In this document: piece after piece, positions 33,261 through 39,427 of the stretch
Position numbering within the stretch: the stretch's first letter is position 1
Layout: each line of letters starts with the position of its first letter
Assembly: GCA_023408815.1 (NCBI GenBank)
Contig: JAEYJO010000009.1
Coordinates: forward strand, 1 to 39,427
Source of the DNA: Bacillota bacterium
GTDB lineage: Bacteria > Bacillota > Clostridia > Lachnospirales > Lachnospiraceae
DNA length: 39,427 nucleotides
Direction of reading: 5' to 3'
Position numbers and translations under genes: made by a program
Notes under the pieces: generated by a model
What the model saw: only the letters and a program-made list of their open reading frames with translations
What the model was told of the DNA's origin: nothing
Database searches by the model: none

Positions 33261-33958
33261 AGTTAAAGGATTTGAATGTAAGCTATGGTGCTATCCATGC
33301 TATCTATGATGTCAGTCTGACTGTGAATGACGGAGAGATTGTTTCTTTGATTGGAGCGAACGGTGCCGGAAAAACAACAATCCTTCATACGATTACCGGG
33401 TTAAAGAAATCTATGAATGGCAGCATCGTATATAACGGAAACGATCTCACTAAAATAGAGCCCAGTAAAATTATTACGCTGGGCATGGCCCATGTTCCCG
33501 AGGGACGCCATATCTTTCCGGCAATGACGGTAGGAGAAAATCTGGAGATGGGAGCTTATATCAGAAATGATAAGGATGGTATTCAAACGTCGATGAAAGA
33601 AGTATTTGAAAGGTTTCCGAGATTAAAGGAGAGAAGAAAGCAGCTTGCGGGAACGCTGTCAGGAGGTGAACAGCAGATGCTTGCTGTAGGACGTGCGCTG
33701 ATGAGCAGACCGAATATCATTTTAATGGATGAGCCGTCCATGGGACTTTCTCCTCTCCTTGTAAAAGATATATTTAATATCATTAAGGAAGTGCATAAGC
33801 AGGGCATCACGGTTCTGCTTGTGGAACAGAATGCTAAAATGGCATTGTCCATAGCGGATAGGGCATATGTTTTGGAAACAGGGCATATTTCCATGAGCGG
33901 GGAAGCAAAAGAACTGCTTAACGATGAGAAAGTCAAAAAGGCATATCTTGGATTATAA
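33254..33958 (+). CDS. livF: Branched-chain-type amino acid ABC ATPase LivF
   Basis: A 234-residue ATPase with LKDLNVSYGAIHAIYDVSLTVNDGEIVSLIGANGAGKTT at the N-terminus (Walker A GANGAGKTT at about 35-43), GMAHVPEGRHIFPAMTVGENLEMGAY, signature LSGGEQQMLAVGRALM, Walker B IILMDEPSMGLSP and VEQNAKMALSIADRAYVLETG. It completes the Liv transporter. Its 3' end overlaps the 3' end of the opposite-strand YeiH-type gene by 26 bases with no terminator visible, so the two transcripts should run into each other. Confidence 0.96.
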   Translation: MLELKDLNVSYGAIHAIYDVSLTVNDGEIVSLIGANGAGKTTILHTITGLKKSMNGSIVYNGNDLTKIEPSKIITLGMAHVPEGRHIFPAMTVGENLEMGAYIRNDKDGIQTSMKEVFERFPRLKERRKQLAGTLSGGEQQMLAVGRALMSRPNIILMDEPSMGLSPLLVKDIFNIIKEVHKQGITVLLVEQNAKMALSIADRAYVLETGHISMSGEAKELLNDEKVKKAYLGL

Positions 33959-34934
33959 TTAACTGCGCAAGCAGAGCTGTTACAGCCAGCACAGCCCAGC
34001 AGCTTAATCCCAGTACGATTGGCTTCCAGCCGTTTTTTACAAGTGATATCAGGTTTGTATTAAGACCAATTGCTGCCATAGCCATAACGATAACGTATTT
34101 CCCTGCCTTTGCCAGGACTGTGCCTGCAACTGCGGGCAGCGGCAAAAATGTACTGATTACAGAGGCGGTGACAAATCCTAATACAAACCATGGGAATATT
34201 TCTGCAATCCGATACTTCGTCCCGTTTGTATGCGAGTCTCGCTTCGCGGTATGCAGTGCCAGTACAAGAGTGACAGGTATGATCATCAGGGTTCGGGTCA
34301 GCTTCACAATTACGGCGAGGTTTCCCGCTTCGTTGCTGTAGGAATAGCCGGCAGCGACCACAGAGGATGTGTCATTGATGGCAGTGCCCGCCCATAATCC
34401 AAAATGATAATCGGTCATATGAAGAACATGTCCCAGGAAGGGAAAGAGGAATGCGGCTATAACGTTAAAGAAAAAAATTGTTGAGATAGAGCGCGCCACA
34501 TCCTCCTCCTTGGCACGAATGACCGGTGATGCAGCAGCAATAGCGGAACCTCCGCAAATCGCAGTGCCTACCCCAATCAAAATATTCGTATCCCTGTCGA
34601 CCTTTAACAGCCTGCCAAAGTAAAAAGCAGCGAGGAAGGTTGCAGTCAAAGTAAAGACCATTAATAGAAGCGTCTCCCGGCCCGTCTGAAAAACCTGAAA
34701 TAAATTCATGTCAAATCCCAGCAGAATAATAGAATATTGCAGCAGCTTTTTAGAGGTATATTTCACTCCCTCTGAAAGTACCGCCGGTCTTTTCCAAAGG
34801 GACAGTATCATACCAAACAGAATGCCCAGTACGGGGCTTCCGATAATGGGAAACCGATTGCCGATTATCCAGGCAGGAAAAGCGATTATAGCAGAAAGTG
34901 CTATTCCGGGTAACTTATCTTTTACTACATTCAT
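33933..34934 (-). CDS. YeiH-family (UPF0324) membrane protein, putative sulfate exporter family
   Basis: A 333-residue integral membrane protein with about ten hydrophobic segments. PGIALSAIIAFPAWIIG, GMILSLWKRPAVLSEGVKYTSKKLLQYSIILLGFDMNL, VGTAICGGSAIAAASPVIRAKEEDVARSISTIFFFN and LWAGTAINDTSSVVAAGYSYS are the conserved blocks of the YeiH/UPF0324 family. AMAAIGLNTNL near the C-terminus also fits. Some annotations call it a sulfate exporter; the substrate is not firmly known. The start at 34934 has AGAGGAG upstream. A palindromic repeat begins only 19 bases above the start codon, so its promoter must lie inside or beyond that repeat. A divergent LysR gene at 35412 is the likely regulator, the arrangement seen for yeiH-yeiE in enterobacteria. 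Confidence 0.93.
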   Translation of the reverse strand: MNVVKDKLPGIALSAIIAFPAWIIGNRFPIIGSPVLGILFGMILSLWKRPAVLSEGVKYTSKKLLQYSIILLGFDMNLFQVFQTGRETLLLMVFTLTATFLAAFYFGRLLKVDRDTNILIGVGTAICGGSAIAAASPVIRAKEEDVARSISTIFFFNVIAAFLFPFLGHVLHMTDYHFGLWAGTAINDTSSVVAAGYSYSNEAGNLAVIVKLTRTLMIIPVTLVLALHTAKRDSHTNGTKYRIAEIFPWFVLGFVTASVISTFLPLPAVAGTVLAKAGKYVIVMAMAAIGLNTNLISLVKNGWKPIVLGLSCWAVLAVTALLAQLIIIQDMPF

Positions 34935-34953
34935 TTTAATACTCCTCTTTTGG

Positions 34954-35282
34954 GTTACTGTTCACTCCGTTCTCAGTAATGTCCGGCAAATGGACTTTTT
35001 ACAAACTTTTACGGGCAATCGAATCCGAAGCAAAAGAACGACTGTGCCTATGAAAATATTTAGAAGTTCTTTCTTTGAATAGTCAGGCCATAACAGAAAA
35101 CAAAACTGTTTGAGCGCAGCGAGTTTTTTGTTTTCTGTTATGTTTGGCTTGACTATTAAGAGAATTAGAACTTCTTATATATTTGAATTCGAAGCGGGAG
35201 TCTTTTGCTTCGGATTCGATTGCCTTTGATATCTGAAAGAAGTCCATTTGTAAGCCAGTTGCTGTGAAAAGTGAACAGTAAC
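34954..35282. repeat. Palindromic MITE-like repeat element, copy 2 (inverted relative to copy 1)
   Basis: A 329-base element with terminal arms GTTACTGTTCAC (34954-34965) and GTGAACAGTAAC (35271-35282). Inner arms include GGCAATCGAATCCGAAGCAA near 35016 pairing with TTGCTTCGGATTCGATTGCC near 35203. The reverse complement of its middle matches copy 1 at 1-287 over the core (arms CATAACAGAAAAC/GTTTTCTGTTATG, loop CTCGCTGCGCTC, and TATATAAGAAGTTCTAATTC), while the outer ends differ. The flanks TTTTGG before it and TTTTTTGG after it may be a target duplication. It separates the divergent YeiH-type and LysR genes and abuts the YeiH-type RBS. Confidence 0.85.
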
Positions 35283-35321
35283 TTTTTTGGTTAGAAATTA
35301 TCACGAGGTTTACTATATACC

Positions 35322-35350
35322 TTGACTTGGCATTAGTAAAACAATATAAT
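35322..35350 (+). promoter_or_regulatory. Promoter of the LysR gene
   Basis: TTGACT (35322-35327), a 17-base spacer and consensus TATAAT (35345-35350). Several ATTA/TAAT tracts between 35350 and 35390 could hold LysR-type sites. Confidence 0.8.
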
Positions 35351-35411
35351 TTTATTATAATAATAAGTAGATACTAATGATTTATTAATGGATAGTCAGG
35401 AGGCGGATGAA

Positions 35412-36308
35412 ATGACGTTTCGCCATTTTCAGATTTTTATTGCAGTTTGCGACACGATGAATATGACTGCTGCGGCCCGCAAACTGTACATGTCACAATC
35501 CGCAGTCAGTCAGGCTGTTGCGGAAATGGAACGGCATTATAATGTGCGTTTGTTTGAACGTTTGTCCAAAAAGCTGTATCTTACACAGGCCGGGGAACAG
35601 CTTATAAGCTATGCCCGCCATATTATCCGGGTGAATTTGGACGCAGAGCAGAATATGCGCGACTTGAGTGAAAACGAAGTTGTGCGTATCGGCGCGAGCG
35701 TAACGATTGGGGCATGTGTGCTGCCTGAGTTCGCGTCAAAATTTATGCGGACATATCCTCAGCTTACACTGAAGGCCGAGATAGGGAATACGGAGCAGGT
35801 GAAGAAATTGCTTTTCCAGGATAAGCTGGATATAGGTCTTGTGGAAGGTGATGTAGATTCGGACGATTTGATAAATTTCCCTTTTATGCGGGATACCTTA
35901 GTGCTGATCTGTGCCAAAAGCCATCCTTTTGCCATGCGCAGCAGTATCGATTCGCGGGAAATGGAGCAGGAAAATTTTATTCTGCGGGAAATCGGAAGCG
36001 GAACGCGTAAGATTTTTGAAGATAAGATGAAAGAGAAGCAACTTCATTGGAATTGCACATGGACATGCAGCAATGCGGACTCGATCAAAGCGTCTGTCGC
36101 CGAAGGAATCGGCATTTCCGTCATATCAAAACGCTATGTTACAGGAGAAGTGGAGGCGGGAATACTCTGCATGGTCGATATTGACGATCTCGTCTTTGAG
36201 CGCGATTTTAAAGTAATTTACCATAAAAACAAGTATCTGACCAATTCCATGAATTGTTTTATAAATGCCTGCGACCATCGATTGGCAAGGTCACACACGA
36301 TCGGATAA
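35412..36308 (+). CDS. LysR-family transcriptional regulator
   Basis: A 298-residue LysR regulator. The N-terminal HTH is FRHFQIFIAVCDTMNMTAAARKLYMSQSAVSQAVAEMERHYNVRLFERLSKKLYLT, followed by the effector domain with VRIGASVTIGACVLPEFASKFMRTYPQLTLKAEIGNTEQV and DIGLVEGDVDSDDLINFPFMRDTLVLIC, similar to the CysL/YeiE branch. The ATG at 35412 lies 8 bases after CAGGAGG; the frame from 35388 is rejected. It is divergent from the YeiH-type gene, which it probably activates, though the repeat at 34954-35282 now sits between them and may have moved the shared operator. No terminator is visible after its stop. Confidence 0.95.
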   Translation: MTFRHFQIFIAVCDTMNMTAAARKLYMSQSAVSQAVAEMERHYNVRLFERLSKKLYLTQAGEQLISYARHIIRVNLDAEQNMRDLSENEVVRIGASVTIGACVLPEFASKFMRTYPQLTLKAEIGNTEQVKKLLFQDKLDIGLVEGDVDSDDLINFPFMRDTLVLICAKSHPFAMRSSIDSREMEQENFILREIGSGTRKIFEDKMKEKQLHWNCTWTCSNADSIKASVAEGIGISVISKRYVTGEVEAGILCMVDIDDLVFERDFKVIYHKNKYLTNSMNCFINACDHRLARSHTIG

Positions 36309-36355
36309 GGTCACATGAAATAACAGTTTTGTTCCTATTGCTTGTGAAAACTGGT

Positions 36356-36381
36356 AAAAAGGACATTTGACACCCTAATTC
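36356..36381. repeat. Solo terminal repeat, remnant of the palindromic element
   Basis: AAAAAGGACATTTGACACCC followed by TAATTC matches the right end of copy 1 (262-288) apart from a few changes. The preceding AACAGTTTTGTT near 36322 matches the element core. The rest of the element is missing, so this looks like a deletion remnant, 33 bases before the next gene. Confidence 0.65.
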
Positions 36382-36414
36382 TATTTAAGCCAGGGTAAAA
36401 AGGAGTGAAGAGGC

Positions 36415-36780
36415 ATGGAGAATAAAAAAACCTTTGTATATCCGCATATCGATATGAAGAAAACCGGCCGCTGGCTGCGTTGTATATGCAAGCAGCGGCG
36501 GGCTTCCGTGAGGGATTTGCAGGAGGCGCTCCACATTTCTTCTAATCAGGCGATCTACGATTGGTTTAACGGGAAGACCCTGCCGTCATTGGACAACTTT
36601 TATGCTTTGAGCAAGCTGTTGAAGATTTCCATGGAGAAACTGATTATTGCCGACCGCTTCACACAGGAGCGCTATCTTTTGGATTCCGTGAAAGAAGATA
36701 AACAAAGCTATAGATTAATAACTTATTATCTCCTTGCTTCCAAGACATACTTGGATGACATACATCATCATTCTCTGTAA
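36415..36780 (+). CDS. Small XRE-type helix-turn-helix regulator
   Basis: A 121-residue protein with a central XRE-type HTH: GRWLRCICKQRRASVRDLQEALHISSNQAIYDWFNGKTLPSLDNFYALSKLLKISMEKLI, about residues 18-80. The C-terminal part (FTQERYLLDSVKEDKQSYRLITYYLLASKTYL) is short and of unknown function. The RBS AAAAGGAG lies 11 bases before the ATG. It is followed after 34 bases by a coiled-coil protein gene on the same strand, suggesting a pair. Small regulators of this form are common in Lachnospiraceae. The target is unknown, with its own promoter region and the adjacent gene the first candidates. Confidence 0.8.
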   Translation: MENKKTFVYPHIDMKKTGRWLRCICKQRRASVRDLQEALHISSNQAIYDWFNGKTLPSLDNFYALSKLLKISMEKLIIADRFTQERYLLDSVKEDKQSYRLITYYLLASKTYLDDIHHHSL

Positions 36781-36814
36781 AATCATTTTATCGAACAAAT
36801 AGGAGGTAAATGTG

Positions 36815-37471
36815 ATGGCGGAGAGAATGCTGGTGACGCAAGCTCTTGATGAGAGGGATTTGCTGGTTAAAAAGATCGGAGACAGGATTCGGAATGCGAG
36901 CTTTGTCGATACGGTAAAGCACAACGAAAAGATGGTATATGACAGCCGTCTGACACGAGAAGATTTTGCAAAGCAGGCGGAGTCTGCCTATCAGCAGATT
37001 ATTGATCTGATTGACCGGTATCAGAAAATTGATGCGGCAATTGTTAATTCCAATGCAAATACATGGATCGATACTCTTTACGGCAGATATACGATACAGA
37101 GCTCTTTAGCGCTCCGCAGTCGTCTGAGGGATACAGGAATATACGAGGAGGCGGATTTCGAGGGACATTTATGCGAGAAGATGCTTGAGGAATACCATTT
37201 GAGAATTCAGTTTATTGAAAATAAGAATGAGAAATTACAGGATGCGGCGGAAGATATGCGATTAAGTATTCTTGGAAGGGAAAGTAAGGAGAAGGATGAA
37301 AGACCGTTGGAGGTGGTAGAAGTCTATGTCAAGGAAAACACCACGGAATTGGTGGACCCCTTGGGAATCCAAAAGAAGATTGCCGATCTCTCGGAGAAGA
37401 AAGATGTCCTGCTAAAAGAATTGGATACGAAGATTAAAGTTTCCAATGCTACTACTTTTATTGAAATATAG
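36815..37471 (+). CDS. Coiled-coil protein of unknown function
   Basis: A 218-residue protein I cannot assign confidently. It is highly charged and mostly helical: TQALDERDLLVKKIGDRIRNASFVD at the N-terminus, two heptad-like stretches at about 50-75 and 185-210, and a middle block AAIVNSNANTWIDTLYGRYTIQSSLALRSRLRD. No signal peptide or membrane segment is visible. The layout distantly recalls DIP1984-like proteins, in which an ERDxLxxKI opening is followed by a SNAxT motif, but this is weak. ATG 36815, 8 bases after AGGAGG, is preferred over GTG 36812. It probably forms a unit with the XRE regulator before it. A terminator follows at 37524. Confidence 0.7.
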   Translation: MAERMLVTQALDERDLLVKKIGDRIRNASFVDTVKHNEKMVYDSRLTREDFAKQAESAYQQIIDLIDRYQKIDAAIVNSNANTWIDTLYGRYTIQSSLALRSRLRDTGIYEEADFEGHLCEKMLEEYHLRIQFIENKNEKLQDAAEDMRLSILGRESKEKDERPLEVVEVYVKENTTELVDPLGIQKKIADLSEKKDVLLKELDTKIKVSNATTFIEI

Positions 37472-37643
37472 TATGACAGAGATTTATGGTAAAGTTTTGA
37501 CGATAAAACTCTTATATCGATTCAAGTCTATGGATATATCGGCCTGATATTTTCATAGGCTTTTTTAATTGTTTCATTTTAATCTCCATACTTTTCGCAC
37601 TAATTTCCGGTTGCGGAAGGGTGTGTCTTCAAGATCATTTTAA
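37472..37643 (+). terminator. Gene-free stretch with a terminator at 37524-37567
   Basis: The 329 bases between 37471 and 37801 hold no gene. A terminator hairpin has arms AAGTCTATG (37524-37532) and CATAGGCTT (37554-37562, with a G-T pair), then a T run to 37566. After this comes AT-rich sequence and then the promoter at 37644. I see nothing else there. Confidence 0.65.
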
Positions 37644-37672
37644 TTGACAGCGGAAAAGGTATATTATATACT
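37644..37672 (+). promoter_or_regulatory. Sigma-A promoter of the methyltransferase-TetR pair
   Basis: Consensus TTGACA (37644-37649), a 17-base spacer and TATACT (37667-37672). The leader to the ATG at 37801 is about 120 bases and rather purine-rich. Confidence 0.8.
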
Positions 37673-37800
37673 ATAGATACTAGAATAATTATTTGGTTCA
37701 TATAAAAGATGGCATGAAGAAAATCAACTCAAATGGGGACGCTTGCTGTTGATCGAATTCAGGAAAGACAGATTTAGATTTAATGAAAGCGGTGGTTTAA

Positions 37801-38520
37801 ATGCAAAATGAAAAACTAAAAATACCTGAAATTTCAGAGACATTATTTATACCATTGGCGGCTCGTGCTGACGAAACATTGCGAGTGGACGGTGTGATTC
37901 GTGATGATAAGGCGGTGGAATTCCTGAAGAGAGCGGATACGGCAAATCTTATAGTGAGCGGCGGAAGTATATCCACTTTGGGAATTTTAGCCCGTACGAA
38001 GATTATAGATGAGGAAACCTCTAAAATACTGTCCTGTGCTTCAAAAGCTGTTATCGTTAATTTAGGAGCAGGTCTGGATACAAGATATGATAGAATTTCC
38101 CGTAAAGGGGTGAAATGGTACGACTTGGATTTGGCGGAGACGATAGAACTTAGGAAGCAGTTTACCGGTGAAAATGATCTTCATTTTATTGCAAAATCTG
38201 TTTTGGATGAAAGCTGGACTGATGAGATCAAAACGGAAGAGGGCGATGCGGTAATAGTCATAGCGGAAGCCTTTCCCGGAGCAGATATATTTTTTGATGT
38301 AGTTCACCCCTTTTTCATAAATAAGGGAATCAGCAGCAAGTTCCTATGGGGGACAGACAGGGCAAAAGATTTAGAAAAGCTGGACGCTCATATCGAATTG
38401 GTAAAATCGTGGAGCATGGGGAGCCTGCTAAAGAAACGCCAGCCGTGGATTCTGAGGATGTTAAACATTCTGCCCTCTACGAGAAAACGAAGCCAGATTA
38501 TTCACCTTAAAATAAAATAA
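37801..38520 (+). CDS. SAM-dependent O-methyltransferase (TcmP/LCM type) with internal deletion
   Basis: A 239-residue protein of the leucine-carboxyl-methyltransferase-like / TcmP family. ETLFIPLAARADET and AVIVNLGAGLDTRYDR (SAM motif I, about 83-98), KWYDLDLAETIELRKQF (about 105-121) and the C-terminal IIHLKIK strand are intact. At residues 154-160 the frame reads VIAEAFPGADIFFDV. Relatives normally have an EGVLMYL-type stretch and a helix of about 25 residues between the IAE and FPGA segments, so an in-frame deletion is likely near base 38270. Loss of that segment could impair activity. It shares an operon with the TetR gene 33 bases downstream. The substrate is unknown. Confidence 0.82.
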   Translation: MQNEKLKIPEISETLFIPLAARADETLRVDGVIRDDKAVEFLKRADTANLIVSGGSISTLGILARTKIIDEETSKILSCASKAVIVNLGAGLDTRYDRISRKGVKWYDLDLAETIELRKQFTGENDLHFIAKSVLDESWTDEIKTEEGDAVIVIAEAFPGADIFFDVVHPFFINKGISSKFLWGTDRAKDLEKLDAHIELVKSWSMGSLLKKRQPWILRMLNILPSTRKRSQIIHLKIK

Positions 38521-38553
38521 AGCGATTTCAAATAGTACAAAGGAGGACGTGAA

Positions 38554-39147
38554 ATGCCGCGCTTTAGCGATACTGAAAGAGAGAAGATCAAGCAAAAGCT
38601 TTTAACGGAAGGGGAACGTTTATTTACAGCATACGGGTTAAAGAAAGTGACCATCGATGATTTGGCTGCTGCGGCTAATATTGCCAAGGCTTCCTTCTAT
38701 AAATTTTATGAGGGGAAGGAATACCTTTATCTGGACATCGTTCAAAAGGATCAAGCAGATGTCTTTGCTGACCTGGAAAAGGCACTGGATGAAAATAAAG
38801 CGTATTCTGACAGAGAAAGGGTAAAGCAGGTTTTTTTAAAAATGTATGAGCTTATGATGGAATATCCGGTTTTATGTCAGATAAATGCTGCAAGTATTGA
38901 AATGATATCGAGAAAGGTATCCGAACAGAGATTAGCAGAGTTCACAGCACAGAATATGGATGCTGTTTATGTCCTGGTACGGCGTGGAATTCCATTTGCA
39001 TATAGTACAAAGATAGTTTCGGCAGTATTTAGTGCGTTATATGGTGTATGGATTGGTTTACAGGATGAAGACGGCGAAATGAAACAACAAGTGATAAATA
39101 TAATTCTGAATGGAGTTATTGAGCAGATGGTAGTGAGTGAAGGATAA
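38554..39147 (+). CDS. TetR-family transcriptional regulator
   Basis: A 197-residue TetR regulator. The HTH spans residues about 8-55: EREKIKQKLLTEGERLFTAYGLKKVTIDDLAAAANIAKASFYKFYEGKEYLYLDIV, an unambiguous family signature. The C-terminal ligand domain is helical and unassigned. The AAAGGAGG lies 7-9 bases upstream of the ATG. It follows the methyltransferase gene in the same transcript. A near-palindrome GACTCTATA-ATGGA-TATAGACTT at 39214-39236, lying between hexamers of the next promoter, is a good candidate operator, so the regulator may control what lies beyond the window end. Confidence 0.95.
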   Translation: MPRFSDTEREKIKQKLLTEGERLFTAYGLKKVTIDDLAAAANIAKASFYKFYEGKEYLYLDIVQKDQADVFADLEKALDENKAYSDRERVKQVFLKMYELMMEYPVLCQINAASIEMISRKVSEQRLAEFTAQNMDAVYVLVRRGIPFAYSTKIVSAVFSALYGVWIGLQDEDGEMKQQVINIILNGVIEQMVVSEG

Positions 39148-39211
39148 AAGGATTTCAACAGGGTTTTTAGAACAGATAGAAAAAGATTTATCAAATAAAT
39201 AAAAAAAGATA

Positions 39212-39242
39212 TTGACTCTATAATGGATATAGACTTTATAAT
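39212..39242 (+). promoter_or_regulatory. Promoter with embedded TetR-type operator
   Basis: TTGACT (39212-39217) and TATAAT (39237-39242), 19 bases apart, flank the palindrome CTATA-ATGGA-TATAG (39218-39232). The spacing is long, so the -10 could instead be TTTATA at 39235. Confidence 0.55.
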
Positions 39243-39249
39243 CACACCA

Positions 39250-39344
39250 ACAACAGAAATAAATACAAACATTTGATAGGCATAGGTGCTTGCACCTATG
39301 CCTCAGACTGTAGACAAAGTCCCACGCACTTGCGTGGGATTTTT
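39250..39344 (+). ncRNA. Candidate small RNA with two hairpins and terminator
   Basis: Downstream of the promoter at 39212 there is no reading frame but two strong hairpins. Arms GGCATAGGTGC/GCACCTATGCC (39279-39302) have a TT loop. Arms TCCCACGCA/TGCGTGGGA (39320-39339) have a CT loop and are followed by TTTTT, a good terminator. The transcript would be about 95 bases. It may instead be the leader of a mobile element, because the sequence after it looks like the upstream end of another unit. Confidence 0.4.
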
Positions 39345-39348
39345 CTGT

Positions 39349-39397
39349 AAAAAGAGTCAAAAGTTTAGTGTTCATGCAGACTTTTGGGCTCTTTTTT
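39349..39397. terminator. Bidirectional terminator-like hairpin near the window end
   Basis: AAAAAGAG and AAAAGT pair with ACTTTT and CTCTTTTT around a 15-base loop, with A and T runs on the two sides. After it come TGGTACAAT (extended -10-like) and AAGGCGG (RBS-like) at the last bases, suggesting another gene starts just beyond the window. Confidence 0.6.
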
Positions 39398-39427
39398 GGT
39401 ACAATGGAAGTAGCAAAATAAGGCGGT

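Noticed and set aside
36288..36316. Direct repeat AAGGTCACA after the LysR gene
   Set aside because: The two units are short and imperfectly spaced, with no third unit, so likely chance.
1..39427. CRISPR arrays, tRNA or rRNA genes, and complete transposase genes
   Set aside because: No regularly spaced repeats, cloverleaf-like sequences, rRNA stretches or transposase motifs were seen.
39380..39427. Start of an IS1182-like transposase unit at the window end
   Set aside because: Only an extended -10-like TGGTACAAT and an RBS-like AAGGCGG are visible; no coding sequence remains to support it.

Overview
The window looks like a chromosomal segment of a gut-type Clostridia, most likely Lachnospiraceae. 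This is inferred from strong AGGAGG-type ribosome binding sites, occasional GTG/TTG starts, mid-range base composition, lipoprotein-type solute binding proteins, CUT1 sugar ABC transporters without a local ATPase, and GH42/GH51 glycosidases under LacI regulators. Almost all genes lie on the + strand; only a YeiH-type membrane protein is on the - strand.

Layout. (1) 1-287: a palindromic, MITE-like repeat without a coding region. (2) 353-6508: one tightly overlapped operon with two FecCD-type permeases, their ATPase, and three nitrogenase-superfamily proteins (NifH-like, NifD-like, NifK-like). No nifB/E/N-type partners and no substrate-binding protein are visible. This is the best candidate for an undescribed system: a nitrogenase-like reductase coupled to import of a metal chelate or tetrapyrrole-like compound. 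(3) 6782-15396: a LacI regulator, a sugar ABC transporter (binding lipoprotein and two permeases) and two different GH42 beta-galactosidases. (4) 15619-16176: a PAP2 phosphatase. (5) 16395-21201: a second sugar ABC transporter with a GH51 arabinofuranosidase, preceded by a sigma-A promoter and two LacI-type operators. Regions 3 and 5 together suggest use of arabinogalactan-type oligosaccharides. (6) 21352-22830: a LacI regulator and an Lrp/AsnC regulator 15 bases apart.

(7) 23087-28322: an operon for D-amino acid / D-glutamate catabolism. It encodes a class IV (D-amino acid type) aminotransferase, a DUF4392 D-glutamate cyclase-like protein, PxpB, PxpC, a DUF1445 protein and PxpA. DUF1445 and DUF4392 are the two halves of the animal D-glutamate cyclase DGLUCY, here separate genes flanking 5-oxoprolinase genes. 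The implied route is D-glutamate to 5-oxoproline to glutamate. (8) 28464-33958: a cytidylate-kinase-like protein followed by a complete Liv-type amino acid ABC transporter, plausibly supplying region 7. Regions 7 and 8 each begin with a promoter followed at once by a terminator-like hairpin, which suggests leader attenuation. (9) 33933-36308: the - strand YeiH-type gene and a divergent LysR regulator, separated by a second copy of the palindromic repeat that abuts the ribosome binding site of the membrane-protein gene. (10) 36415-39427: a small XRE-type regulator, a coiled-coil protein of unknown function, a methyltransferase with an apparent internal deletion, a TetR regulator, and a possible small RNA made of two hairpins near the window end.

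All calls come from reading the sequence and translations. No database search was run.
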